Origin: JANXSS01 sp040385645 | Lineage (GTDB): Bacteria > Pseudomonadota > Gammaproteobacteria > Burkholderiales > Burkholderiaceae_D | Reading direction: 5' to 3' | NCBI GenBank assembly: GCA_040385645.1 | Contig: JAZKGZ010000006.1 | Location: 248,001 to 312,000, forward strand | DNA: 64,000 nt | Part shown: positions 1-9,218 of the stretch, in pieces | Layout: every line of letters begins with the position of its first letter | Position numbering within the stretch: position 1 is the first letter of the stretch | Program-made: the position numbers and the translations under genes | The notes under the pieces: model-generated | What the model was told of the DNA's origin: nothing | Databases searched by the model: none | The model's input: only the letters and a program-made list of their open reading frames with translations

Positions 1-2
1 TG

Positions 3-575
3 TTGCGCGAGGCTCGCAGCATGGTGAGTCTGATGTTTCAAAAAAGCCAGGGTGCGAAAAAGGCGTATCACAACGACTTTCAATATTCCGCGGGACATGT
101 GCTGGCATACACGTTCCTCGCGCTCGAGGCGCAATGGGAGCGCACCCCCCCAATGCACCAGGACGAAGCGCGCCGCAATGGCATGACAGCATTGATCGAT
201 GCCTTGGAAAGCGGTTCCGGCATGTGCGACACGCGCCTGTGCGAAGAGGTGATGCAAACGATCGGATTGCCGCTTTCCGCGCATGCGCAGGCGAACCCGG
301 AGGTGGTTGAGACGCAAGCACCGTCGGTCAGCACTGCCGAGAGTCGTGAATTTATTTTAGACGAAGCCAAAAAGGTATTGCGCGAACTACTGGACAACGA
401 CCCGATGCTGAGCGGCGATGCACCACCCGACAGCTGGCGCCCAATGCTTACGCAGAGAATGCAGAACGATCATCCCGGAGTGCCTGCCGAGCATTTGGAA
501 AAGCAGATGGAAGAAATCGAGTCGATGTGGGAAACGTTTCACGATATGGTATTGGAACAACGTCCCGCAAGCTGA
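3..575 (+). CDS. 3' part of an unrecognised protein (left end outside the window)
   Basis: The reading frame is open to the left edge, so 190 residues is a minimum and the first codon here (TTG) need not be the start. I do not recognise the family. The protein is acidic and helical-looking, with no membrane segment. It has a Cys-rich patch near residues 73-80 (MCDTRLCEEV) and a charged C-terminal half that looks alpha-helical, with a Met/Glu-rich segment near residues 160-180. A strong Rho-independent terminator follows 25 bp after the stop, so this is the last gene of its transcript. The general style (polar, Cys/His patches, no signal peptide) resembles the unknown proteins near 9-13 kb, but no specific homology could be shown. 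Confidence 0.6.
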   Translation: MREARSMVSLMFQKSQGAKKAYHNDFQYSAGHVLAYTFLALEAQWERTPPMHQDEARRNGMTALIDALESGSGMCDTRLCEEVMQTIGLPLSAHAQANPEVVETQAPSVSTAESREFILDEAKKVLRELLDNDPMLSGDAPPDSWRPMLTQRMQNDHPGVPAEHLEKQMEEIESMWETFHDMVLEQRPAS

Positions 576-599
576 GAAAAGGGAAGTTTGTTAAACCGA

Positions 600-630
600 T
601 GGCCCAAATATCAAAATTTGGGCCATTTTT
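600..630 (+). terminator. Rho-independent terminator
   Basis: A perfect stem has arms ggcccaaat (601-609) and atttgggcc (616-624) with a 6-nt loop. It is extended by a t-a pair and followed by a run of T at 626-630. It closes the gene ending at 575. Confidence 0.9.
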
Positions 631-736
631 ATTGCGTTGTATCACCTTTGTGGTGCGCTGGGCGTGTCAAAAGCGTTTCGATTAGCGAGACGATAACCTC
701 TATCCAGATCGCCAGCTAGATGTGGTGCAGTGATAT

Positions 737-896
737 TGTTAAGTTATGAATCAATTCATAAATAAATTATTGCTTTAATTTGAACCGTTGGACCATTGGT
801 TCATATAGCAAAAATTGGTTAGATTTCTAGCTGGAAGACAATAAATCAAATTATTTTATGAATCGAATCATAACTTAACAAATGTTATGATTCGAT
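737..896. promoter_or_regulatory. Operator-like inverted repeats upstream of the Fic gene
   Basis: A 25-bp arm at 737-761 is repeated in inverted orientation at 856-880 with two mismatches. Each arm contains a smaller palindrome: ttatgaatcaattcataa at 744-761 (perfect 8-bp arms) and ttatgaatcgaatcataa at 856-873 (6-bp outer arms). A third half-site, ttatgattcgat, lies at 885-896, 32 bp before the Fic start. A separate inverted repeat, tgaacc/ggttca, sits at 781-803. The region is AT-rich and otherwise without genes. Dyads like these are the usual target of a dimeric DNA-binding protein, and the winged-helix-like N-terminus of the downstream Fic protein is the natural candidate (inference). 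Confidence 0.6.
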
Positions 897-927
897 CTCT
901 TCGAGGAAATACGAGTAGAGGAAAGTC

Positions 928-2298
928 ATGGCCAGACCAGTTACTTTCACAGTTAAAAATCTTTTGGAAGGGATGGATTCATCGGCAGGGCAATGGCTCG
1001 CAATGCGAGATCTCGAAGGTAAGTACACTGTTGCCCGGCCTACACTGATACGCAATCTGAACAAAGCGTTGCAAGATGGGTTGATAGAATTACAGGGAAA
1101 AGGTTCTGCAACGCAGTATCGACTGGCCGGCAAAAAATCGACACCGGCCTTATCTCCGCTCGACGCTACTGTCATTGTCCGGCCTTCGGGACCGGTGTGG
1201 AACGAGCCTGCTGAAGCGCTAATGAGGTACGTGCGAGGCCCTTTGGCTTCCCGCACACCCGTAAGTTACCAGGCGTCGTTGGTCGAAACTTACCGGCCTA
1301 ATTCGACATTTTGGCTTCCGCAAAATTTGCGCAGTAAGCTTAAAAGCATAGGACAAGTCGGCGGCGACCGTCTCATCGGAACGTACGCGCGTGACATTCT
1401 CGGACAACTGCTGGTCGATCTGTCTTGGGAAAGTTCCCGTCTTGAGGGTAATCGGTATAGCCGTCTTGAGACCAAAACGCTTATCGAGGCCGGCGTACAG
1501 GCAGACGGAAAAACGCAGCAAGAAGCAGTCATGATTCTCAACCATAAAAAGGCGATTGAATTTCTCGTCGAGGTCGCGCCTTTCGACGACCCTTGGCATC
1601 GTGTTATCGGCAACTTGCACAGCTTGCTCATGGACGGCCTTTTGCCTAACGAGAAAGCCTTAGGTGCTATTCGCACATGCGTTGTCAATATCGAAGGTTC
1701 CGTGTATCACCCTTGGCAAGTACCCATCGAACTCGAACGCATGTACCACACCATTTGTGATGTCGGTTCCACCATCGAAGACCCCCTGGAAGCGGCTTTT
1801 TTCCTGTTTACGCAGTTACCGTATCTACAACCTTTTGAAGATGGCAATAAAAGGACTTCTCGGGTGAGTTGCAATTTGCCTCTCGCAAGGGCGAACTATG
1901 CGCCTCTGGCTTTTATCGATGTGGACGATGCCGATTATTTTGGTGCGCTTCTCGGCCTGTACGAAAAAGCCGACCTTAGTGCCGCAGTGGATCTCTTCGC
2001 ATGGGCGTACGAGCGCTCCGTGCAAAGCTATCGTGCGGTCAAGGAGTCGATGGGGCAGCCCGACCCGTTTAGGGTGCGGTTGCGGGAAGCGTTGAGCGAA
2101 GCTGTTCGCGCGGTTGTAGAGCAGAACATTGACGCGGCAGCCGCAACAGCGCAATTACACTTGGACGCGGCCGACTCGATGCCATTCGAGTTCATGCTCA
2201 ACAATGAGTTGCGCCTACTTTCCACGTACAACTACGCGCGGTACGGACTGCGCTTTTCATCGGTCGAAGCGTGGCTGAAATCAGCAGGTCGGCAATGA
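928..2298 (+). CDS. Fic-domain protein with N-terminal winged-helix region
   Basis: Fic proteins modify target proteins, most often by AMPylation. Residues 1-70 look like a winged-helix DNA-binding domain. The Fic core follows at about 120-380. The inhibitory helix motif is present at residues 169-175 (S..xEGN form, SSRLEGN), just N-terminal to the core, which is the class II arrangement. The active-site loop at 301-312 reads QPFEDGNKRTSR; the usual pattern is HPFxxGNGRxxR. The catalytic His is therefore a Gln and GNGR is GNKR. Anion-hole and Arg positions are otherwise kept. A good ribosome site (agagga) precedes the ATG. The gene stands alone behind operator-like palindromes, so autoregulation is likely. 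Activity may be altered or lost because the His is missing. Confidence 0.85.
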   Translation: MARPVTFTVKNLLEGMDSSAGQWLAMRDLEGKYTVARPTLIRNLNKALQDGLIELQGKGSATQYRLAGKKSTPALSPLDATVIVRPSGPVWNEPAEALMRYVRGPLASRTPVSYQASLVETYRPNSTFWLPQNLRSKLKSIGQVGGDRLIGTYARDILGQLLVDLSWESSRLEGNRYSRLETKTLIEAGVQADGKTQQEAVMILNHKKAIEFLVEVAPFDDPWHRVIGNLHSLLMDGLLPNEKALGAIRTCVVNIEGSVYHPWQVPIELERMYHTICDVGSTIEDPLEAAFFLFTQLPYLQPFEDGNKRTSRVSCNLPLARANYAPLAFIDVDDADYFGALLGLYEKADLSAAVDLFAWAYERSVQSYRAVKESMGQPDPFRVRLREALSEAVRAVVEQNIDAAAATAQLHLDAADSMPFEFMLNNELRLLSTYNYARYGLRFSSVEAWLKSAGRQ

Positions 2299-2353
2299 CG
2301 CCAAGCTACATATGCCGCTACAATTTCATTGGTTTTGACGGCTAGCTACATCG

Positions 2354-3838
2354 TTATCTTGCCGACAAAACCGACTGTTCGCTGATCCCACCGCCAAGCG
2401 ATCGATATAGGTCGATGGCATTGGTCAGCCGCTGCAGCCGAAGCTGCACCAGCGATTGCTGCGACTCGAACAAATCCCGTTGGGCATCTAGCACGTCCAG
2501 CGAACTAGCGACACCATTCTGAAACCGCAAGTCCGCCAGCCGCAGACGGTCGGCCTGAGCATTGACGAATGCCTGCTGCGCGCCGATCTGTTCTTCCAAC
2601 GTGCCACGCGCCACTAGGGCATCTGCCACTTCCCGGAATGCCACTTGAATGGTCTTTTCATAATCCGCCACGGCCAAGTCGGTGCGCACTTCCGCCAGCG
2701 ACAGGTTGGCGCGATTGCGGCCGGCGTCGAAAATCGGTAGCACCAGTTGTGGCCCGAAGGACCAGACCCGTGAGCCGGCCTCGAACAAATTCGACAGTTC
2801 CGAGCTGGCGACACCGACGTCGGCTGTCAGCGATATACGCGGGAAGAATGCTGCGCGTGCGGCACCGATGTTTGCATTGGCGGCACGCAGGCGCAGTTCG
2901 GCTGCACGAATGTCCGGGCGGTTGGTCAGCAAATCCGAGGGCAGCCCGGCCGGAATCCCGGTGACCAAGGTATCGGCGGAGAGCGGCGGAGTGGCTTCTT
3001 GGCTGCCGTTTTGCTGATTATTGCGTTGTTGATCGTCGAGCGGCTGGCCGATCAACAGCGCCAATGCGTTGCGGGCTTGGGCCTGCTGACGTGCCAGCGC
3101 CGCAGTCGATATACGCGTGGACAATACGAGTGTTTCGGCCAAGCGTAAATCGAGTGCCGACGAAGCCCCGACATCGAAACGCTGCTTGGCGAGGTCGAAT
3201 GATTTTTGCCGTGCTTGCGTGGTGTTCTGTGCCAGCGCCAGTTGCTCCGCAAATGCCCGCTCATTGAGGTACGCCTGTGCCACGGCAGCGATCAGGCTGA
3301 TCTGTGCCGACTCGCGCGCCTGCTCGGTTGCCAGGAATTGTGCCAGTGCGGCGTCGTTCAGGCTACGCACCCGCCCGAAAAAATCCAGCTCGAACGATGC
3401 CAGACTCAGGCCTACTTGATAACTGTTGCTGACGAAGGTCTGGCCGGTACCCAGTTGCGAGACGATCGAACGACCGCGGGCGGCTCCCGCACCAAGATTG
3501 AAATTGGGCAGGCGGTCGGCAGATTGAATGTTGTAGAGCGCCCGCGCTTCTTCGATACGCAACGCGGTGCTGCGCAAATCACGGTTGTTGACCAGTGCCG
3601 TATCGATCAGTGCCTGGAGGCGTGGATCAGGAAAAAATTCTTTCCAGCCGATATCGACGGCGCTTCTGACTTCATTGGTTGCAGGTCCTGCGCTGGTCGG
3701 AAAGACCTCTGCGACCGGTGGCGACGGCCGTATGAATTGCGGTGTCATCCAGCAACCTGCCAGTAACCCGGCAGTCAATATCGAAGCGACCGCGGAAGCC
3801 GCCGTTGATCCCGCCGAGAATTTTAAATGATTGTTCAC
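2354..3838 (-). CDS. oprM: Outer-membrane efflux channel lipoprotein (OprM/NodT family)
   Basis: This is the outer-membrane exit duct of the tripartite pump encoded just upstream. I chose the GTG at 3838 (494 residues). It has an aggaa ribosome site, lies 19 bp after the pump's stop, and gives a clean lipoprotein signal with lipobox LLAGC at about residues 25-30. Longer starts would run into the pump gene. Two OEP repeats follow, with the characteristic internal phrases DVASSELSNLFEAGS and NGVASSLDVLDAQR, typical of NodT/OprM proteins. It ends convergent with the Fic gene, 55 bp away. The family is certain; the symbol marks family, not a proven orthologue. Confidence 0.9.
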   Translation of the reverse strand: MNNHLKFSAGSTAASAVASILTAGLLAGCWMTPQFIRPSPPVAEVFPTSAGPATNEVRSAVDIGWKEFFPDPRLQALIDTALVNNRDLRSTALRIEEARALYNIQSADRLPNFNLGAGAARGRSIVSQLGTGQTFVSNSYQVGLSLASFELDFFGRVRSLNDAALAQFLATEQARESAQISLIAAVAQAYLNERAFAEQLALAQNTTQARQKSFDLAKQRFDVGASSALDLRLAETLVLSTRISTAALARQQAQARNALALLIGQPLDDQQRNNQQNGSQEATPPLSADTLVTGIPAGLPSDLLTNRPDIRAAELRLRAANANIGAARAAFFPRISLTADVGVASSELSNLFEAGSRVWSFGPQLVLPIFDAGRNRANLSLAEVRTDLAVADYEKTIQVAFREVADALVARGTLEEQIGAQQAFVNAQADRLRLADLRFQNGVASSLDVLDAQRDLFESQQSLVQLRLQRLTNAIDLYRSLGGGISEQSVLSAR

Positions 3839-3857
3839 TTGGATAAATTCCTGTCGG

Positions 3858-6800
3858 TTAATGTGCTGCCGGGGCCACGCTGCTGCTGGCGCGTTTTTCT
3901 GCATCCAGTGCCTGTTGTCGTTTGCTGGTTTTAAAAAGCGAGCGTACTGCAACGAAAAACACTGGCACAAAGAATACTGCAAGCACCGTTGCGGTAATCA
4001 TACCGCCCATGACGCCGGTGCCGATAGCACGCTGGCTGGCCGAGCCGGCACCGGTGGCAACCACGAGTGGCAGCACGCCGAGTATGAATGCCAGCGAAGT
4101 CATGATGATCGGCCTAAACCGCAGGTGTACTGCCTCAAGCGTTGCCTCCAGTAATCCCATGCCTTCAGCCTGCAAATCTTTGGCAAACTCGATGATCAGA
4201 ATCGCGTTCTTTGCCGACAAACCGATGGTGGCAATCAGGCCGACTTTGAAATAGACATCGTTCGGCAAATCGCGCATGTTCGCTCCAATTAACGCCCCCA
4301 GGATACCAAGCGGCACTACCAGCAATACCGATAGCGGAATGGTCGTGCTTTCGTACAAGGCCGCCAGCACTAAAAACACCGCCAGCAGCGACAGTGCAAA
4401 CAACGCGGGTGCCTGTGAGCCGGAGGTTTTTTCTTCAAAAGACTGACCGGTCCATTCGAAACCGAAACCGGTCGGCAGCTGGCCCGCCAGCCGTTCCATC
4501 TCATTCAGCGCTTCACCGGTGCTGCGACCCGCTGCCGCATCGCCAGAAATTTTCATGGCCGGATAGCCGTTGTAGCGTGCCAGTTGCACCGGGCCGGAAA
4601 TCCAGCGCGATGTAGCAAATGCGGCGAACGGCACCATGCTGCCCTGGGCGCTGCGTACATACAGCTTCTGTAAATCTTCCGGTACGACGCGCTGGGGCGC
4701 ATCTGCTTGCACCACGACGCGTTGCTGGCGACCTTGATTCGGAAAATCGTTGACATAAGCCGAGCCAAGGGAAGCCGATAACGTGGTGTTGATGTCTGCG
4801 AAGGAAAGCCCCAAGGCGCTTGCCTTATCGCGGTCGATGTCGATCTGCAGTTGTGGTGCGTCTTCCAAGCCTTCAGGGCGTACGCCACTCAGTAATTTGC
4901 TTTGTGCGGCCATGCCCAGCAGTTGATTGCGCGCTGCCAGCAATGCATCGTGTCCGAGGCCCGCACGATCTTGTAGCCTGAAGGTGAAGCCGGTAGCGTT
5001 GCCCAGTTCACGGATCGGTGGGGGATTAACCGGGAAAATGATCGCATCCTTTATCTGTGAAAGCGCACCGAACGCGCGGCCTGCCACGGCTTGGGCTTCT
5101 TGACTGGCATCGCGCACGCTCCAGTCTTTCAACGGTGTAAATACCAGCCCGGCATTTTGCCCGCTACCGGAGAAGCTGAATCCCGAAACGGCGACGATAC
5201 GCGCTACCGCTGGATCTTTCTTGTAATACGCTTCGATTTTTTCGATGACCGACACGGTACGGTTGGCGCTAGCACCGGGTGGCAGCTGCACATTCGTGAT
5301 CAGGTAGCCCTGGTCTTCTGCCGGTAAGAAGGAAGACGGCAGCCGGACGTACATCAGCCCGACCACGGCGACGATCAAGCCGTAAATAATCATGTAGCGC
5401 CAGGTATGTGCCAGCATCTTGCCGACCATGCCCTGATAGCTGTCGGCGGTACGTACGAAGCCACGGTTGAACCAGCCGAAAAAGCCCTTCTTCTCTACGT
5501 GGTGGCCCGCTTCGACCGGCTTGAGCAATGTCGCGCACAGGGCCGGCGTCAGCGTCAGTGCCATCAGTGCTGAAAACAGCATCGACGACACCATCGCCAG
5601 CGTGAACTGGCGATAGATCGCACCCACGGCGCCGCCGAAAAACGCCATGGGAATGAATACGGCGACCAGCACCAGGGTGATGCCGACGATTGCCCCGGTA
5701 ATCTGGGTCATCGCTTTTTTAGTTGCCTCGCGTGGCGATAAGCCTTCCTGGCTCATGATGCGTTCGACGTTCTCGACCACGACAATCGCATCGTCGACCA
5801 GAATGCCGACCGCCAGCACCATGCCGAACATGGTCAGTACGTTGATCGAGTAACCGAACGCCGCCATGGTGGCGAATGTACCCATCAGGGCGACCGGCAC
5901 GACAATTGTCGGAATCAGCGTGTAGCGGATATTCTGCAGGAACAGGTACATCACCAGGAACACCAGCAGCACGGCTTCCAGTAAAGTCTTGACGACTTCC
6001 TCGATTGAAATTTTAATGAATAGCGAAGTATCGTAGGGAATGTCGTAGCGCACGCCGGCCGGGAAGAATTTCGACAGCTCGCTCATCTTGGCCTTGACCA
6101 ACGTCGCGGTTTCCAAAGCGTTCGCCGTCGGCGACAGTTGTACCGCTACTGCAGCAGTGGGCAAGCCGTTCAGACGGGCCGAAGTCGAATACGACTGGCC
6201 GCCGATTTCCAGGCGCGCGACATCGCGCAGCCGAACCGTGGAGCCGTCGGGATTGGCGCGCAATACGATATTGCCGAATTCTTCGGTGGTTTCAAGCTGA
6301 CCGCGTACCGTGATCGGCGACGCGGTTTGCTGGCTCGTCGGATTCGGCAAGTCACCGAGCGTACCCGAGGTTACTTGAGCGTTTTGCCCGCGAATGGCAT
6401 TGGTGACGTCGGCCGGCGTTAGATTGAGCCCTACCAGTTTCGTCGGATCGACCCAGACCCGCATGGCCCGCTCGGTACCGAACAACTGCGCCTGGCCTAC
6501 ACCCGGCACACGTTTCAATTCGTTGAGAACGTTGCGTGAAATATAGTCGCCCAGGGCAATCGGATCGAGCCGGCCGTCGGTCGAAGAAAGCGTGGTGAAC
6601 AAAAGAATATTGCTACGTGCCTTGGTTACCTGTACGCCTTGCTGGGTCACTGCCTGCGGCAGCCGGGCCTCGACTCGCTTCAACCGATTTTGTACATCCA
6701 CAGCCGCTAGGTCGGGATTGGTGCCAGGAAAAAACGTCACCGTGATCTGCGTCTGGCCGTTCGATTCGCTCTGGGATTCGATATATTGCAAGCCTTCCGC

Positions 6801-7013
6801 ACCGTTGATCTCTTGCTCGATCAGACTGGTGACGCTTTCATCCAAGATCTGTGCCGAAGCACCGGGGTAGATGGCTGTAATGACGACCGAAGGCGGGGCA
6901 ATGGTTGGGTATTGTGCGACCGGCAGCGTCGTAATCGACAACGCGCCACCCAACAGGATGAAAAGCGCGATCACCCAAGCAAAAATCGGGCGATCAATAA
7001 AAAATTGCGCCAT
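3858..7013 (-). CDS. acrB: RND multidrug efflux pump, inner-membrane subunit (AcrB/MexB type)
   Basis: This proton-driven HAE1-family drug exporter has 1051 residues, the usual length. It opens with the classic FFIDRPIFAWVIA segment. Transmembrane helix 4 carries the paired proton-relay aspartates (LVDDAIVVVENV, near residues 407-408). The two large periplasmic loops and 12 predicted membrane helices fit the family. The C-terminal half repeats the fold, including the GLSAKNAILIIEFA segment of helix 10 with its Lys. It lies 9 bp after the adaptor gene and 19 bp before the channel gene, forming one operon that is probably repressed by the divergent TetR protein. Confidence 0.95.
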   Translation of the reverse strand: MAQFFIDRPIFAWVIALFILLGGALSITTLPVAQYPTIAPPSVVITAIYPGASAQILDESVTSLIEQEINGAEGLQYIESQSESNGQTQITVTFFPGTNPDLAAVDVQNRLKRVEARLPQAVTQQGVQVTKARSNILLFTTLSSTDGRLDPIALGDYISRNVLNELKRVPGVGQAQLFGTERAMRVWVDPTKLVGLNLTPADVTNAIRGQNAQVTSGTLGDLPNPTSQQTASPITVRGQLETTEEFGNIVLRANPDGSTVRLRDVARLEIGGQSYSTSARLNGLPTAAVAVQLSPTANALETATLVKAKMSELSKFFPAGVRYDIPYDTSLFIKISIEEVVKTLLEAVLLVFLVMYLFLQNIRYTLIPTIVVPVALMGTFATMAAFGYSINVLTMFGMVLAVGILVDDAIVVVENVERIMSQEGLSPREATKKAMTQITGAIVGITLVLVAVFIPMAFFGGAVGAIYRQFTLAMVSSMLFSALMALTLTPALCATLLKPVEAGHHVEKKGFFGWFNRGFVRTADSYQGMVGKMLAHTWRYMIIYGLIVAVVGLMYVRLPSSFLPAEDQGYLITNVQLPPGASANRTVSVIEKIEAYYKKDPAVARIVAVSGFSFSGSGQNAGLVFTPLKDWSVRDASQEAQAVAGRAFGALSQIKDAIIFPVNPPPIRELGNATGFTFRLQDRAGLGHDALLAARNQLLGMAAQSKLLSGVRPEGLEDAPQLQIDIDRDKASALGLSFADINTTLSASLGSAYVNDFPNQGRQQRVVVQADAPQRVVPEDLQKLYVRSAQGSMVPFAAFATSRWISGPVQLARYNGYPAMKISGDAAAGRSTGEALNEMERLAGQLPTGFGFEWTGQSFEEKTSGSQAPALFALSLLAVFLVLAALYESTTIPLSVLLVVPLGILGALIGANMRDLPNDVYFKVGLIATIGLSAKNAILIIEFAKDLQAEGMGLLEATLEAVHLRFRPIIMTSLAFILGVLPLVVATGAGSASQRAIGTGVMGGMITATVLAVFFVPVFFVAVRSLFKTSKRQQALDAEKRASSSVAPAAH

Positions 7014-7022
7014 GCGAACTCC

Positions 7023-8243
7023 TTAGTTGGTTTTCGGTGCGGTGGTTGTGGTTGCAGCACTTGCAGCAGCGGCAGGAGCAGCAGCGACCGGCGCGGACCA
7101 CTGCACAGGTTTCACAACCGCACCAGGTTTGACTTTCTGCAAACCTTCAACGATCACCCGGTCCCCGGTATTCAAGCCGGCGGTTACGATCAGCATGTTG
7201 CCCTGGGTGGTATCGGCCGTCACCGGCCGCACGGCCACCTTATTGTCGGCACCAACCACCATGACGGAGGCACCGTCCGGGGTGCGTTGTACCGCTTGTT
7301 GCGGTATCGTCAGCGCCGCCTCATTGACCGCTTGTTCCAGGCGGGCGCGCACGTACATACCGGGCAATAGCAGACGCGTGGGATTCGGAAACTCGGCCCG
7401 CAAAGTCACTGCACCGGAGCTTTCATCCACCGTCAGATCGGTAAACAACAGCTTTCCGGATTGCGGGTAGACCTGCCCGTCTTCGGTCAGTAGTTCCACT
7501 TTGGCGGCATCCTTGCCGGCACCTTGCAATTTGCCTTCGGCCATTGCGCGCCGCAGGCGCAACACATCCGTACTCGATTGCGTCAGATTCACATAGATCG
7601 GATCGACCTGTTGCACAGTCGCCAGGGGGGTGGCTTCACCCTGGCCGACCAGTGCACCCTCGGTTACCTGTGCCCGGCCGATGCGCCCGGAGATCGGTGC
7701 CGTGACGGTAGCGTAACCAAGATTGAGGCCGGCGCTTTGACGGCTGGCCCTGGCAGATGCCAGCTCGGCCACTGCTTGCTTTTGTATGGTCAGGGCGTCG
7801 TCGTATTCCTGTTTGCTGATGGCATTGGTCTCTACCAGCGGTTTATAGCGCTGTACCTTCAGCGTTGCCTGCGCCAGATTGGCATCTGCCCTGGCGACGG
7901 TTGCCTGGCTGCTGGAAAAGGTGGCTTGTAGTGGTGCAGGGTCGATTCTGAACAAGACTTGCCCGGCTTTGACGTTGCTGCCCTCTTCGAAGGTTCGCTT
8001 GAGCACGATGCCTGGTACCCGCGCCCGGACTTCCGCCACCCGGCTCGCTTCCAGACGACCGGGAAGTTCATTGGTCAGTGCCAGTCGAGCCGGTGCGATG
8101 GTTATTACGCCCACCTCCGGCGGGGGTGGCGGGCCGCCTGCACCAGGTGCAGGCTTATCGCTGCAGGCGGCGAGAAGGGCGGTCGATATCAGAGCAGCGG
8201 CGAAGCGCAGGGAAGCAGACATCGGGAAGCGGCGTACACGCAT
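7023..8243 (-). CDS. acrA: RND efflux periplasmic adaptor lipoprotein (AcrA/MexA type)
   Basis: This is a membrane-fusion protein that links the inner-membrane pump to the outer-membrane channel. A signal sequence ending in lipobox LLAAC (about residues 22-26) is followed by a Gly/Pro-rich tether (GAGGPPPPPEVG). Next come the barrel-sandwich (lipoyl-like) halves around a coiled-coil hairpin at about residues 95-165 (LAQATLKVQRYKPLVETNAI). The beta-barrel and membrane-proximal domains end in an Ala/Thr-rich tail. It is the first gene of the operon, and its promoter region contains an AcrR-like operator. Confidence 0.94.
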   Translation of the reverse strand: MRVRRFPMSASLRFAAALISTALLAACSDKPAPGAGGPPPPPEVGVITIAPARLALTNELPGRLEASRVAEVRARVPGIVLKRTFEEGSNVKAGQVLFRIDPAPLQATFSSSQATVARADANLAQATLKVQRYKPLVETNAISKQEYDDALTIQKQAVAELASARASRQSAGLNLGYATVTAPISGRIGRAQVTEGALVGQGEATPLATVQQVDPIYVNLTQSSTDVLRLRRAMAEGKLQGAGKDAAKVELLTEDGQVYPQSGKLLFTDLTVDESSGAVTLRAEFPNPTRLLLPGMYVRARLEQAVNEAALTIPQQAVQRTPDGASVMVVGADNKVAVRPVTADTTQGNMLIVTAGLNTGDRVIVEGLQKVKPGAVVKPVQWSAPVAAAPAAAASAATTTTAPKTN

Positions 8244-8339
8244 GGTTTTCTCGCGGGGTCAAAGTGGTTTAACTTGGATTGAATTCGCGTTTAATTCGCG
8301 TTGAAATAGGGAAGTATGGCGTTTCAATGTTGCAAAGTA

Positions 8340-8363
8340 TATATACATTCGCAATTGTATGTA
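8340..8363. promoter_or_regulatory. AcrR/TtgR-like operator between divergent acrA and acrR
   Basis: This 24-bp site matches the Escherichia coli AcrR operator at 19 of 24 positions when aligned by eye from memory of that site. It includes the right half tgtatgta and most of the left half (tatacatt). It lies between the divergent adaptor and regulator genes, where such an operator is expected. The surrounding 318-bp intergenic region shows no gene. Confidence 0.7.
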
Positions 8364-8561
8364 TGACACGCGCGTGACTGATTAGTTACTTACTGTCATC
8401 CACGATCGATCTGCCAAACGGTATACTGAGCGAAGAAGCTCGTTGCCGGAGTCCTGAAAAAGCATGGTGAGGATATCGCGGGGCAAGCGAGCTAGCCGCC
8501 ATGACCTTGCACCAAATGTGTGCTTCAATCACTGGGTTGCACCCTTCCCACGGAATTTTTC

Positions 8562-9209
8562 ATGGCTCGTTCCACCAAGATTGAAGCAACCGAAACCCGT
8601 AACCGCATCATCGATGCAGCCGAACGGGTATTCCATGCGCAAGGTGTTTCCCGCACCTCGCTCGAAGATGTCGCGCAAGCCGCCGAGGTTACGCGCGGTG
8701 CAATCTACTGGCACTTCAAGAACAAAGGCGATTTGTTCGACGCCATGTCCCAGCGCGTGAAATTACCGATGGAAGCGATGGTGCAGGCGGGCAGTCAGGC
8801 CAGCCAACTCGATCCTCTCGGTCAGATGCGCAGCTCGCTGATATTCGTGCTGCAGGAAACGGCGCTCAATCCGCGTTCGAAAATGGTATTCGATATTATT
8901 TTTTTGAAATGCGAATTCGTCGACGCCAATGATTCCATCCGGAGCCGGCAACAGGAGGGTTGTTCGAAAGCGCTGATGAATTTCGCTCGAACGATGGAAA
9001 ATGCCATCCTGCGTCAGCAATTGCCACGCGATCTCGATATACCGCTGGCATGTCGGATGGTGCAATCGACACTAGTTGGATTGATCAATAGCTGGCTATT
9101 CATGCCCGGTTCGCTCGATCTGGCCGCAGAGGCACCGCGGCTAGTGGATGCCTGTCTGGACATGGTGCGCTACGCGCCGGCTTTGCGTAAGCCGGCCTCG
9201 GTACCCTGA
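8562..9209 (+). CDS. acrR: TetR-family repressor of the RND operon (AcrR/TtgR-like)
   Basis: This is a 215-residue one-domain regulator. I chose the ATG at 8562, because the family begins MARxTKxEAxxTRxxIxxAA and the protein here starts MARSTKIEATETRNRIIDAA. The helix-turn-helix lies at about residues 33-52 (LEDVAQAAEVTRGAIYWHF). The rest is the TetR C-terminal ligand-binding domain, of the kind that binds drugs in AcrR and TtgR. It is transcribed away from the pump operon across a shared operator-like site. Its gene ends 9 bp from a convergent unknown gene. Confidence 0.92.
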   Translation: MARSTKIEATETRNRIIDAAERVFHAQGVSRTSLEDVAQAAEVTRGAIYWHFKNKGDLFDAMSQRVKLPMEAMVQAGSQASQLDPLGQMRSSLIFVLQETALNPRSKMVFDIIFLKCEFVDANDSIRSRQQEGCSKALMNFARTMENAILRQQLPRDLDIPLACRMVQSTLVGLINSWLFMPGSLDLAAEAPRLVDACLDMVRYAPALRKPASVP

Positions 9210-9218
9210 TCCTCTGGC

